Positions 29,810 through 39,720 of a stretch of 64,000 nt of DNA are shown here, in pieces (positions within the stretch are counted from its first letter, which is position 1; every line of letters begins with the position of its first letter). Both the position numbers and the translations under genes were made by a program. The stretch comes from Acanthosepion pharaonis. Its lineage: Eukaryota; Mollusca; Cephalopoda; Sepiida; Sepiidae. A model generated the notes under the pieces. It did no database searches. It was not told the DNA's origin and was given only the letters and a program-made list of their open reading frames with translations. The stretch spans positions 26,813-90,812 of the forward strand of contig CAHIKZ030003468.1 in assembly GCA_903632075.3 (NCBI GenBank), given 5' to 3'.

Positions 29810-29925
29810 AGTCATTACACTATAATGTTAGCTATCTAATTCAGCCTTTTATATTATGTAACCTAAGTACTTAGCAGTTACAAGTATTTCCAAGACTATA
29901 AACCTTCCTGGAGCCGAGCCACAAG
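29810..29925. repeat. Inverted copy of 28182-28229 + 28733-28802, without the SINE
   Basis: CATTACACTATAATGTTAGC, AAGTACTTAGCAGTTACAAG and ATAAACCTTCCTGGAGCC. The sequence runs straight through the point where the SINE interrupts the other copy, so it represents the pre-insertion state. Confidence 0.8.
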
Positions 29926-30164
29926 CTTAAACATGCTCTGTTTGCTAGCAGCAGCAGCAGGAGCCTTTCTGCTCTTGACTAGTATGTCGTTGCCATACAA
30001 AAAAAATTGGACAAGTGATTAATGTAAAGAATACATGGCACTAGTATGTGAGGGATGTATAGTGAATGTTTTGTATGAAAATTACTTTTTTTTTCTTAGA
30101 AATTTCTTTCAAATATTAGGGCGAGTCGTCCAAGCTGAAGAATATGGTATATAGTTTGTAGATG

Positions 30165-30285
30165 ATAAAATGTACTTTTTTATCCTCTATTAATACACGG
30201 ATCTTCATTTCTATTCTATCCTCTATTACTACACGGATCTCCATTTCTATTCTATCCTCTATTAATATACGGATGATTTTCTTAT
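30165..30285. repeat. 36-bp minisatellite, three-unit outpost
   Basis: Three units of ATTTCTATTCTATCCTCTAT TA.TA.ACGGAT, the same as the array at 31030-31560 about 750 bp away. Confidence 0.9.
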
Positions 30286-30309
30286 TGCAGGGAAATTTAC
30301 GATAAAAAT

Positions 30310-30480
30310 GTATAAAAGTTTGACTAATTAACCTATATCTGGAGGGAGAAGAGGTGGCTTCATATCTTTCCCAAGAGTATTTGCACGTAATTGAATATAA
30401 CAAAGCATGAATGGAATTGGAACTCAGCTCTCCGATTTCCAAATCTAAGCCACCATCCATTACACCAGCCACACATCCAA
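30310..30480 (-). mobile_element. tRNA-derived SINE fused to 5S segment
   Basis: On the minus strand: GTGTGGCTGGTGTAATGGAT (A box TGGTGTAATGG), GAGCTGAGTTCCAATTCC (B-box region), ATATGAAGCCACCTCTTCTC, CTCCAGATATAGGTTAATTA. It begins where the 5S-like segment at 30480-30573 stops. Confidence 0.85.
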
Positions 30481-30573
30481 GCTTACAGTGTCTGTTAATC
30501 CCAAGTGGCTACCCATTGACCAGGTTCAACATTGCTTAACAAGAGAACTGGTGTTTACGTGATATGGCCATAA
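30480..30573 (-). mobile_element. 5S-rRNA-derived head of a composite SINE
   Basis: On the minus strand: GGCCATATCACGTAAACACC, GTTAAGCAATGTTGAACCTG, GTAGCCACTTGGGATTAACA, CACTGTAAGCTTGGATGTGT. The last of these crosses into the tRNA part and resembles the 12160-12180 junction (CTGTAACAGTGGATGTGT). No block X lies upstream here. Confidence 0.8.
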
Positions 30574-31025
30574 GCCCCATTATTGATAGTCTGTCAATAA
30601 ATGCTGAATGTTTTCTTGTAAGGAAATGGCTAAAATTGCCATTACTGTTTCATGATGCTATTTTAATGCACTTTTTATGGACGACTGGTATTTTTTTTGT
30701 TTGTTTTTAACTATAATATTAAAATGGAGCTGTACCTTTTATTGCCTTTAAACGTGATTATGAAATGAGCTTTGAAGTAGGAGTCCATAAAAAGAAACAG
30801 ATTAAAAACATTTGGATATGCCTGAATATAAAAATGGGTTTTGTGATGTGTTATGTTAAAATCAGTTTCAGAAAAAAAACAAAAAAAACACAATCTTTTT
30901 GTGTTATATAGGGATAAAGATTGAACAAAGACTGCTAGAGAACAAATACAGGCGATTCCATTATTGAATTAAGTAAACCATGTGACCATAGAGGAAACGC
31001 ATAAGTAGAAAATTGCATGATGTCT
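30574..31025. other. No recognised feature
   Basis: AT-rich sequence. The minus 60-codon frame is low complexity. Confidence 0.4.
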
Positions 31026-31029
31026 AAAT

Positions 31030-31560
31030 GATCTCCATTTCTAGTCTATCCTCTATTACTATACGGATCTCCATTTCTATTCTATCCTCTATTACTATAC
31101 GGATCTCCATTTCTATTCTATCCTCTATTACCATACGGATCTCCATTTCTATTCTATCCTCTATTACCATACGGATCTCCATTTCTATTCTATCATCTAT
31201 TACTATACGGATCTCCATTTCTATTCTATCCTCTATTACTATACGGATCTCCATTTCTATTCTATCCTCTATTACTATACGGATCTCCATTTCTATTCTA
31301 TCCTCTATTACTATACGGATCTCCATTTCTACTCTATCCCCTATTACTATATGGATCACCATTTCTATTCTATCCTCTATTACTATACGGATCTCCATTT
31401 CTATTCTATCCTCTATTACTATATGGATCTCCATTTCTATTCTATCCTCTATTTCTATTCTATCCTCTATTACTATACGGATCTCCATTTCTATTCTATC
31501 CTCTATTATTTTATATAGGATACTTCATTTCTACATTCTATCCCACCAATTACTATATGA
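31030..31560. repeat. 36-bp minisatellite array, about 14 units
   Basis: The unit is ATTTCTATTCTATCCTCTAT TACTATACGGATCTCC, 36 bp. Units at 31040-31500 differ by single bases (TACTATACGG, TACCATACGG, TACTATATGG). Since 36 is a multiple of three, 150-180-codon frames appear on both strands (repeats of ISISILSSITIR and EMEIRIVIEDRI). They are periodicity artefacts. Confidence 0.97.
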
Positions 31561-31744
31561 TTCTTAAATGACCATTCTGAAACTCTATCCTCTATTTCTA
31601 TAAGTGTGTCCATTTCATCACAAAACTTTTGTGTTTTTCTATTTCAAAAGAAAAATTTTTTAAAGTGTGGAGAAATTATTGAGAGAAAAGTAGGATTTAA
31701 AAAATAAATTGTTTTTGTTTTGTTTGATGAGAGATTTGTCATTA
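31561..31744. other. Spacer between two arrays
   Basis: Short AT-rich spacer with a degraded 36-bp unit at its start (CTATCCTCTATTTCTATAAG). Confidence 0.5.
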
Positions 31745-33250
31745 TCAATAAAAATGATGAGTTATTTCTGTTTTACACCATGATGATAGTTTTGTCTATG
31801 CATATGTATGATGGTTTTTCATTCTCATTTTGTCATTTATGATAATGGTGGTTTTATCATTGCTCATGATGATGATGGTTATAACTGATTGCTCATAATG
31901 ATGAAGTCATTCGTTGGCATTATCAAAATGATGATGGCAATGGATGTGTTGATGATGGTTTATCATTGCTCATGATGATGATGGTTTTATCATTTTATAT
32001 GATGATTTTTTATCTTCTATAATGATGGTTTTATCATTGCTCAAAATGATGATGGTTTTAAGTGATGATGAAAATCATTGCTCATGATGATGATGGTTTC
32101 ATCAGCAATGATGATAAATCAAATAATGATTGGTTTTTTTTGATGATGATGGTTTTATCATTGCAGATGATGATGGTTTTATCATTTATTATGATGGTTT
32201 CATCATTTCAATTATGATGATTATGGTTTTATGGTTTTTCATCATTGCTCATGATGATGATGGTTTTATCATTGCTCATGATGATGATGGTTTTTCATTG
32301 TTTTATCATTGCTGATAATGATTTTGTTTTATCATTGCTCATTATGATGATGATTTGGTGGTTTTATGATGATGGTTTTGCTCATTATGATGATGGTTTT
32401 ATCATTGCTCATAATGATGATGGTTTTATCATTGCTCATGATGATGATGGTTTATTTGCTCATGATGATGATGGTTTTCATCATTGCTTATAATGATGAT
32501 GGTTTCATCATTGCTCATGATGATGATGGTTTTATCATTGCTCATAATGATGATGGTTTTATCATTGCTCATGATGATGATGGTTTTATCATTGCTCATT
32601 ATGATGATGGTTTCATCATTGCTCATGATGATGATGGTTTTTCATTCATGATGGTTTTATCATTGCATGATGATGATGGTTTTATCATTGCTCATTATGA
32701 TGATGGTTTTATCATTGCTCATGATGATGATGGTTTTATCATTGCTCATGATGATGATGGTTTTATCATTGCTCATGATGATGATGGTTTTATCATTGCT
32801 CATTATGATGATGGTTTTATCATTGCTCATGATGATGATGGTCATTATGATGATGGTTTTATCATTGCTGATGATGATGGTTTTTATCATTGCTCATAAT
32901 GATGATGGATTGATGATGATGATGGTTTTATCATTGCTCATGATGATGATGGTTTTATCATTGCTCATGATGATGATGGTTTTATCATTGCTCATGATGA
33001 TGATGGTTTTATCATTGCTCATGATGATGATGGTTTTATCATTGCTCATGATGATGATGGTTTCATCATTGCTTATAATGATGATGGTTTTATCATTGCT
33101 CATGATGATGATGGTTTTATCATTGCTCATGATGATGGTTTTATCATTGCTCATGATGATGATGGTTTTATCATTGCTCATGATGATGATGGTTTCATCA
33201 TTGCTCATGATGATGATGGTTTTATCATTGCTCATGATGATGAATTATTG
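31745..33250. repeat. 27-bp minisatellite array, about 50 units
   Basis: The unit is ATGATGATGATGGTTTTATC ATTGCTC, 27 bp. It is degenerate at the left (31745-32230) and almost perfect at the right (32930-33240). Variants CTCATGATGATG, CTCATTATGATG, CTCATAATGATG and GTTTCATC recur in patches. Frames of up to 201 codons on both strands (MMMMVLSLL, HDDDGFIIA, SNDKTIIIM) exist because the period is 3n. Confidence 0.97.
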
Positions 33251-33799
33251 TCACTGCTCCTCATTATCATGATAATGCTTTTGAAAAAACAAATTTAAAT
33301 TTTTCATTCACTAAAATAACTTTTTATTCCATCTCCTAAAATTTGACGTCATCTTTTCCCTGAAAACATAATAAATGCCAAAATTTTTTCAACATTCTAC
33401 ATATTAATTTTTTCAATATGAAATTAACTGAATTCTATTTTAGCTTCTTGTGAAGCTGCAGATTAAAAGAAAAAAATCCTACCGATCTTTAAGATACGCA
33501 ATGAATGGTATCTGATTTGAGCAAGTCATTATGCTTGATTTGCCTAATATTAAATGAATTGTCAGGGGTTCTTGATTAGGCTGGTTCAAATCAGGGGAAG
33601 AAATCTTCATTGATATTGATTAAATAACCCGAATATCAAGGAATTGCATTCTGTCCCATATATCGTTAATATTTCCTGAAATATATATTCATCACAATAT
33701 GACTTGTCTTTCATGTAGGAAAAGATAAGGACCTTCCATTTTTAAGCAATATTACTAGTTCATATATATGGGGGACTCTCCAGTCATATTCAACGTATG
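33251..33799. other. No recognised feature
   Basis: AT-rich sequence. The end near 33780 leads into the SINE body shared with 28330. Confidence 0.4.
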
Positions 33800-34190
33800 A
33801 GGGTCATGCAGCTCAGTTCCTAGGAACCGACAGCCAAATACCAGCACATATGATTTGATTATAGTGGTGAAGGCTTCGTGCAAAACCAACCACACTTTTT
33901 GAAGGGCCAAATACAGACACCTGGTACACTATATGCCATAAGGTTCTCAAATGACCATCCGCAGGTTTTGAATTCAGAGTTTTCCTTCTTCTAGACCAGT
34001 TGCCATCCAAGGCTATAGAACCCAGTCTGTCCTGCTATTTACCCATAGATGGAGGGAGAAGAAAAGGATTAATACTTTTCCCATGGGGATTAGCACATCA
34101 GTAAATGTAATGGATTCGACTTGAATTCGAACTCAGCTCTCCGATTCCTCAATCTGAGCTGCTATCCATTACCCCACCATGCCTCCTCCT
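33800..34190 (-). mobile_element. tRNA-derived SINE with long body, second copy
   Basis: Aligns along its length with 28320-28726: CTAGGAACCGACAGCC, TGGTGAAGGCTTCGTGCA, AGGGCCAAATACAGACACCT, GAATTCAGAGTTTTCCTTCT, TTCGACTTGAATTCGAACTC and GCTATCCATTACCCCACC. The head is at 34190-34115 on the minus strand. It ends at a (TA)n tract instead of the TAATAG site. Confidence 0.85.
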
Positions 34191-34202
34191 CCTCTTTCTC
34201 TC

Positions 34203-34230
34203 TATATATATATATATGCTCATGATGATG

Positions 34231-34274
<44 letters not shown>
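34203..34274. repeat. (TA)n microsatellite interrupted by a 27-bp-array fragment
   Basis: A TA tract is split at 34218-34232 by GCTCATGATGATGATT, which is the core of the 27-bp satellite located 1 kb upstream. Confidence 0.9.
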
Positions 34275-34276
<2 letters not shown>

Positions 34277-34379
34277 TGATATATAACGTACATATAAGTT
34301 TTATATCAAAATAAAATTCTTTTCGTTTTTCATTCAAAATACTCAAATTTTAGAATACGTTTTCACAACATCGCCCACG

Positions 34380-34610
34380 GGACGATATACGTGATCATAT
34401 TTAAACGGAACGCTGATCTTATAAAAGATTTCAGTTATCTGTTTGGATTGGTATTGCTTTTATGTCCATCATCTTTTTCATGTTGAATTGTATATGGTTT
34501 ATGTTAATTATGTTTTATGAATATGTCCTGAAGATGGTCTATTAAACCGAAACGTCTGATGTTGACATTAAACATTAAAACAGCATAATCACATATTAGG
34601 ATTTTTGTTT
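34380..34610 (+). repeat. Element end with a second hammerhead-like motif
   Basis: GTCCTGAAGATGGTCTATTA and AACCGAAACGTCTGATG. CTGAAGA is at 34528-34534, the stem GGT (34536-34538) pairs with ACC (34546-34548), and GAAAC is at 34549-34553. The same layout as the dispersed repeat, but the surrounding sequence is unrelated. It ends TTAAACATTAAAACAGC. Confidence 0.5.
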
Positions 34611-34631
34611 GTTTTTAGTAGTATATTTTTT

Positions 34632-34669
34632 CATATATATATATATATATATGTATATATGAAGAAAAT

Positions 34670-34708
<39 letters not shown>
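34632..34708. repeat. (TA)n microsatellite, two tracts
   Basis: Two TA tracts separated by TGAAGAAAATAAA. Confidence 0.95.
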
Positions 34709-34711
<3 letters not shown>

Positions 34712-35010
34712 CAGCAGCCTAACCTAGCCTATATAAGCAGAAGGATCTTTGTGTTTGTTCAGGGGAAAATGTGTAAAAAATTTTTGATTTTATACTCATT
34801 TGGAACCTTTTATGATATGGTTTTAATCATACATTTGTTTACAATTAAAATCTATTTTAATCAGGTTTCATTGTTGCGAATTTGAACTGACTCACAACAT
34901 AGAAAAAGGTGAGATGTTTTGAAACATAAAAATGTAAAATATTTTTATTTTCATGTTCTTACAACTAAATTTTCCTCGGCATGTACGAATGTTAAAATCC
35001 TTGCATTTAG
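34709..35010. other. No recognised feature
   Basis: AT-rich sequence, nothing recognised. Confidence 0.4.
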
Positions 35011-35014
35011 ATCA

Positions 35015-35290
35015 AAAGAAATGTGGGATGTAAGTATGAAAAAGAGAGGCAAGGAGGAAAGCGTAAGTGTCATGTAGCTTGGTGAGGAAGAGTGTAAGTA
35101 TCACATAGCTTGGTGAGAAAGATGGGTGAATGTCACATAGCTTGGTGAGGAAGAGTGTAAATGCCCATAGTTTGGTGAGGAAGAGTGTGCATGTCATGTA
35201 GCTCAGTGAGGAAGAGTGCAAGTGTCACGTAACTTGGTAAGGGAAAGTGCAAGTGTCACATAGCTAAGTGAGAAAGATGGGTGAATGAGT
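35015..35290. repeat. About 31-bp minisatellite, 8-9 units
   Basis: Units of TCACATAGCTTGGTGAGGAA GAGTGTAAGTG with changes such as GAAAGATGGGTGAATG. The 69-codon minus frame over it is an artefact of the repeat. Confidence 0.9.
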
Positions 35291-35374
35291 AAGAGAATTT
35301 CTGTTAAGCCTGGGTGCCACGAACTAATGTCATATGTTGCCCCCCTCCTCCTTATTGATTTTGTTTGTCTAGAG

Positions 35375-36180
35375 CAGCATTTCTCAACCTTTTTACCCTT
35401 GCATAACCCTTAAAATAAGTTAAATGTCTCAAGGAACCCCCTGCGCAAAAACAAAATTATATACCATATCTTTCTCATTTTTATTTCATCGTAGTTCACA
35501 TTGTAAATATCATAGTATGTATTTTTGAATAACCAGTTTAAGGAAAAATTAATACTTTCTCAAATTTTTCAGTAACGCTAAATAAAATTCATACTGATTA
35601 TTTACAATACTTCATCAGGAAGTTTTCTTTCACACAAATAAAATCTAAACTGAAACGTAAAAAATAAACATAAGTAACCAATATCATCTACCTATAATAT
35701 AAATGTAAACAAAACAAAAACATAATTGCCACATCATTTTTTTTAAAAGTTTTTTTATCCTTTACAGGCAACGTTTAAAAGACATAAGGTAAATCAAGGC
35801 AAAATATCCCGTGAAACAATAAATAAGCTAAGAAAATGTTACTTTCAGAGCCATTTGATAAAGTGAAATAATCTCTAATGTGAAACCTGTGCCTGTATTT
35901 TGCTACAGAAATCCTTAATTCAAGGTCGAACTTTAGATAAACACACACGAATTTCATTCTCAATTGAGAGGAGACAAGTTCTGTCTTTGCTCTTGATACT
36001 TGTTAAATAAAAAAAATGCTTGCTCACACATGACCAAGAATATATTGTGTGCGTTTAGTAATATTACGCATATGAAATTAAATAAAAAGAGCATTAGCTT
36101 ATCTCACCTGTTCTTGCGGAACGCTTGGGGACCTTTTGTGGAAACTTAGGGTCCCAGGGAACCCCGGTTGAGAAACGCTG
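35375..36180. mobile_element. Non-autonomous hAT element, 806 bp, perfect 8-bp duplication
   Basis: The left end CAGCATTTCTCAACC (35375-35389) and the right end GGTTGAGAAACGCTG (to 36180) are terminal inverted repeats with one mismatch. GTCTAGAG flanks both sides (35367-35374 and 36181-36188), the 8-bp duplication typical of hAT transposons. The subterminal sequence AAGGAACCCCCTGCGC / CCCAGGGAACCCC is also partly inverted. No transposase domain is recognised inside; the 62-codon minus frame at 35775-35963 and the plus frame starting at 36125 are not called. Confidence 0.93.
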
Positions 36181-36188
36181 GTCTAGAG

Positions 36189-36400
36189 ACTTAAATACTC
36201 TTCTATTGTTGGTGGGAATGCAACCCATTGGTCGACAAAAGATAAATATTTATTTTCAAAGGATTCATCCATTAGCCAGAAAGATGCACAGATCCTCTGA
36301 CTCAGAAAACTTTTTTTGTCATTTGATGACTGACTGTCTTGGGCTTTGTTTCCATCTTTGCTCCATATATATAAAGAGAGAGACGCTCATTTACACATAC
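36189..36400. other. Short unrecognised stretch between the hAT element and a TA tract
   Basis: No landmark recognised. Confidence 0.4.

Positions 36401-36443
<43 letters not shown>
36401..36443. repeat. (TA)n microsatellite
   Basis: Perfect TA tract of about 21 units. Confidence 0.95.
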
Positions 36444-36446
<3 letters not shown>

Positions 36447-37020
36447 TGTTATGTCAAACTTTTTGTTGAGAATGTGGGTCATTCCGTGTGGTGGACCTAA
36501 GATGGAAAAAAAAGACAAGCATGCTGTCTATTCTTCTTTTTGCATCATCTTAGCTGAGGTGGAAGTGACGTAAATCATTAATGATTAGGCACTTGTAATT
36601 CCAAGATCAGCAGTGGCAGTTATTTAATGTGTTCATTTGTTGTGTGCTTGGCGAATTTTTTGCTTCAGGATCGCCTGCTGGAATAGTACTGTTTCGGTAG
36701 GGTCACTTGCACAAACAAGTATAATGTTGCAAGACCCGAAACTTGTCATGACATCACTGGCAAGGTGATCCTGTGCACTTGTTGGACTGTTTTCATAACA
36801 AATAGATTGTGTATTTAGGCAGCAATCCCTCATTTATACATGTTTCATTAAAAATGACAGACAAGGTACTGCGATTAAGATTTTATCTAATTTTTCTTGT
36901 GTTCAAACAAATGTTTCTTTTCTAGACGCAGAGTGTGTAGAAACTCTCCAAATGTTCTGTAATTTCAAATGCTTTCAGCCATTATCAAGTATGATTTTAT
37001 TTTTTCCTTTAACTGGATGT
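36444..37020. other. Relatively unique, less AT-rich stretch
   Basis: Complex sequence (for example GTGGTGGACCTAAGATGG, GATCGCCTGCTGGAATAG). I find no long frame, no splice-bounded open frame that convinces me and no repeat. GTGACGTAAAT at about 36565 resembles a CRE half-palindrome but may be chance. Confidence 0.35.
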
Positions 37021-37024
37021 ATGG

Positions 37025-37700
37025 GTTGTGTGTATGTATCGAGAGTTATAGGGATGTTTTATTTTCCGAACACAGTCAGCAAGGTATGGCCATGTTCGTA
37101 ATTAATATTGTTGAGTGTTGGCAATTTTTTTATTACTATTAAAGCTTCCATTATTTTTAATTTTTTTTTTTTTTACATTTGGATGAGTCACAAATAGCTA
37201 GAATTTTATTGTTATTTAAGTACTAAATATATACTTTATATGCAACAAAACACCACAAATAACCCCGTATAGATTGTGTGTATGCATCGAGAGTTATAGG
37301 GATGTTTTACTTTCTGAACACAGTCAGCAAGGTATGGCCATGTTCGTAGTTAATATGATTGAGTGTTGACATTTTTTATTATTATTATTAAGGCTTCCAT
37401 TATTTTTAATCTTTTTTTTTTAATCTTTTTTTTTTTTTACATTTGGATGAGTCACAAATAGCCAGAATTTTTTTATTGTAAATATTTAATTCAACAAAAA
37501 CACAAATAAAATATAGATTTTGTATGTATCAGAGTTATACTTTTATTTACGAACACAGTCAGCAAATGGCCATGATAAATAGTTAATAGAAATTGTATTG
37601 AATATTTTTTTATTAAATTAAGGCTTCCATTATTTTAATCTTTTTTTTTTTTTTTAATTTGGTTGAGAACAAATCTATTTTATTGTTATTTAAGTAAATA
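37025..37700. repeat. 240-bp repeat in three copies of increasing decay
   Basis: GTATGTATCGAGAGTTATAG at about 37032, GTATGCATCGAGAGTTATAG at about 37271 and GTATGTATCAGAGTTATAC at about 37512. Each is followed by GAACACAGTCAGCAA.GTATGG, GGCTTCCATTATTTTTAAT, a T-run and GATGAGTCACAAATAGC. Copies 1 and 2 are close; copy 3 has lost many short pieces. Confidence 0.92.
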
Positions 37701-37838
37701 TACTATATCCCAATAAAATAAACTGGAGTACAGAGTATTGCTCCCCAAAAATTTATTGATCTTTTCATTATTAAACTGGAGCCTGAAATATTTGGAATAT
37801 TAATTAAATTTTACTTTTTTACTTTCCTTCTTTGGCAG

Positions 37839-37996
37839 AGGTTTCTGTGGAACTACCTTTGCTAGGCAACGAGAAATTTGGTATCTTAGTCCAACCTTCT
37901 TCTCATTCAGATGGGAATCTGAGTCTCCAGAGGTGCTTGCCAGACAGATTCCTCACTCGCAAATCTCTCGACAAGATAAAAAGACTTCAGCTTTAA
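37839..37996 (+). CDS. Candidate 3'-terminal exon of a host gene
   Basis: A pyrimidine tract and acceptor (TTTACTTTCCTTCTTTGGCAG, split here as TTACTTTTTTACTTTCC then TTCTTTGGCAG ending 37838) precede an open frame of 51 codons from 37841 to the stop at 37994-37996: VSVELPLLGNEKFGILVQPS, then SHSDGNLSLQRCLPDRFLTR and KSLDKIKRLQL. The codon content is balanced and non-repetitive, unlike anything else in the window, and the frame is open upstream only to 37808. I do not recognise the protein. No clear AATAAA signal follows; ATAAAGAAATAAG near 38138 is the nearest. If genuine, the rest of the gene lies upstream of this window or in exons I could not recognise. Confidence 0.35.
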
Positions 37997-38448
37997 TGAA
38001 AAAAGTCTGCATCAGATCACTCTGACGCCATTGCCATCTTGCAGCCATACGTTTCCATTTTACCTTTCTTTGATTGTGCTTTGAAATTTGCCATTTCCTG
38101 AGTTGGTTGAACATGGAGGTCATTTTGGAAGTTAGTAAACAAAGTATAAAGAAATAAGACTCTATGAAAAAAAAAAAAATACAGGGAGATAACTCCAAGG
38201 AAGAGTTGAGATTAGGAAGCGCATGGTGGGTAAAATTATTTTTCTGCTCCCTGTTCTGACACTGACTTCCTAAAAGTACTCATGGACATCAAAAACATTT
38301 AGGTAAAGGAATCGGGGGAGGTGGCATCATAAAAGACAATGGAAGATATGACGCAAATCTTAAAGCTTTCACAGATGTACAGAAACCAACATATTAAAAG
38401 ATCATTCAGAACAAAAAAGAAACCATTTATAAGAAATAAGAGGTGTAA

Positions 38449-38450
<2 letters not shown>
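37997..38450. other. Possible 3' UTR, otherwise unannotated
   Basis: Complex sequence (GACGCCATTGCCATCTTGCA) that could be the 3' UTR of the exon candidate. A poly(A) run at 38168-38180 could be genomic. The 81-codon minus frame at 37953-38198 overlaps the candidate exon antisense and is not preferred. Confidence 0.3.

Positions 38451-38484
<34 letters not shown>
38451..38484. repeat. (TA)n tract at the end of a dispersed repeat
   Basis: It directly adjoins 38485-38630, whose inverted copy at 46665-46816 also ends in a (TA)n tract. Confidence 0.9.
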
Positions 38485-38488
<4 letters not shown>

Positions 38489-38630
38489 TATAAATTAACT
38501 GATTTAAAATACATTTTTTTCCGCTATACAGTAATAACCATGTTTCAAAAATAGAAGCTAAAAACTTCAAATTTAATTTTGTAATTAAATTAAAGGCATT
38601 AGTTCCATTTCATCTTCAAGCAAATATTCT
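38485..38630 (+). repeat. Dispersed repeat with terminal (TA)n, copy 1
   Basis: TATAAATTAACTGATTTAAA, CCATGTTTCAAAAATAGAAG, GGCATTAGTTCCATTTCATC and TTCAAGCAAAT. It is the reverse complement of 46665-46816. Confidence 0.8.
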
Positions 38631-38960
38631 AATAACTTATTTTTAAATTTAAATATATAACTTATTTTTAACAGTTTCATGTACAACACAATTTTTAGGT
38701 GCTTTAACATTGCTATATTTATAATATTTATATTATAAATATATATTATAATATAAATATTATAAATATATATAACTTATATATAATTTTTAAATTTATA
38801 AATATATAACATATTTTTTAAATTATATATTATAATATTATATTATTTTTAAATTATATTTATTTTTAAATTATATATTATAAATATTATATTATTTTTA
38901 AATTATATTTATAAATATATAACTTATTTTTAAATTTATATATATATTAGAGTGTGCAGT
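38631..38960. repeat. AT-only low-complexity block
   Basis: Tandem and palindromic permutations of TTATAAATATATATAACTTA and TTTTTAAATTATA, with almost no G or C. Confidence 0.85.
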
Positions 38961-38984
38961 TTATATTTTATATCATAAAGAAAC

Positions 38985-39445
38985 AGTTTGTACAAAGAAT
39001 TAAATAACAATGTTAATGTGATTAATGGTGAAATCACTTTGCTAACAGGACTTAATGAGACATTAACTTACTATCAATTCCTTGAATAATAAGATCCTAA
39101 GTTGTTGTCACTTGATCAATTTGAACAAGAACTTTAGCATCTTGGCATTGCACACTCCAAAACATATATTCAATTCTCAATAAATAGCATAATTTTTAAA
39201 AAAATCATCTTTCAGCCTACACACATTTTCTTTTACTATGCATGGAAAATTGCACCCTGAAAATGACAATTTGAAATTGTCGAAAGTAATTGACATGTAT
39301 CTTCCATCTGAAAACAAATCAAATATAAGGATCTTATTATTCAAGGAATTGATACTAAGTTAATATCACATTAAGTCCTGTTGGCAAAGTCATTTCACCA
39401 TTAATCACATTAACATTGCTATTTAATTCTTTGTATAAATTATTT
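38985..39445. mobile_element. Foldback element with arms of about 110 bp
   Basis: The left arm (about 38996-39106: AGAATTAAATAACAATGTTA, GATTAATGGTGAAATCACTT, AATTCCTTGAATAATAAGAT) is repeated as its reverse complement at about 39330-39440. The spacer of about 220 bp includes GACAATTTGAAATTGTC. A half copy (one arm plus part of the spacer) is at 42843-43013. No coding capacity is seen. Confidence 0.85.
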
Positions 39446-39449
39446 CTTT

Positions 39450-39452
<3 letters not shown>

Positions 39453-39489
<37 letters not shown>
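39453..39489. repeat. (TA)n microsatellite
   Basis: Perfect TA tract between the foldback element and a hAT transposase tail. Confidence 0.95.
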
Positions 39490-39493
<4 letters not shown>

Positions 39494-39524
39494 GGCAATA
39501 AAGTCACTAAGCTGCAAGTGACAT

Positions 39525-39720
39525 CTCTAAAACATATTTTTCTCGGCTTTAGATCTGCAAATCTTTTCATGGCAATTTCTACACTTACTTTCTTTATAAG
39601 ATCAATTTCTATTGACAAAATAACCAAAGAATTTAATGTCTTGAGTCATGGACGACTGCAAGTATGTTTTTATAAGCTTTAATTTTGAAAGATCCCAAAC
39701 ACATGACATAGTGGCATGAT
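39525..39720 (-). pseudogene. hAT transposase C-terminal fragment, copy 1
   Basis: On the minus strand: GATCTTTCAAAATTAAAGCTT (D-L-S-K-L-K-L), ATAAAAACATACTTG, then ATTGATCTTATAAAG and GAAATTGCCATGAAAAGATTTGC (E-I-A-M-K-R-F-A). It matches the copy at 40545-40735 but has lost a few bases in the SQDRLNS region. The hAT dimerisation segment 'LSKLKLIK.YLR..M.Q.RL..L..LSIE' is the diagnostic pattern. Confidence 0.7.

Noticed and set aside
31024..31567. 154- and 179-codon frames with 12-residue repeats
   Set aside because: Produced by the 36-bp minisatellite; open on both strands, no signal or splice context.
32366..33272. Frames of 113-201 codons encoding M/D/H-rich nonapeptide repeats
   Set aside because: Produced by the 27-bp minisatellite; I considered a metal-binding repeat protein, but all frames of the array are open and the left part is degenerate.
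36125..36469. 114-codon plus frame
   Set aside because: It starts inside the hAT element, crosses its end and runs into a (TA)n tract (IYIYIY), so it is composite junk.
36545..36600. Promoter with CRE-like GTGACGTAAAT
   Set aside because: A single short motif without TATA box, initiator, or coding exon in proximity is not enough.
37953..38198. 81-codon minus-strand frame
   Set aside because: It overlaps the exon candidate antisense and begins in a poly(A)/poly(T) region; the plus-strand reading with a splice acceptor is better supported.
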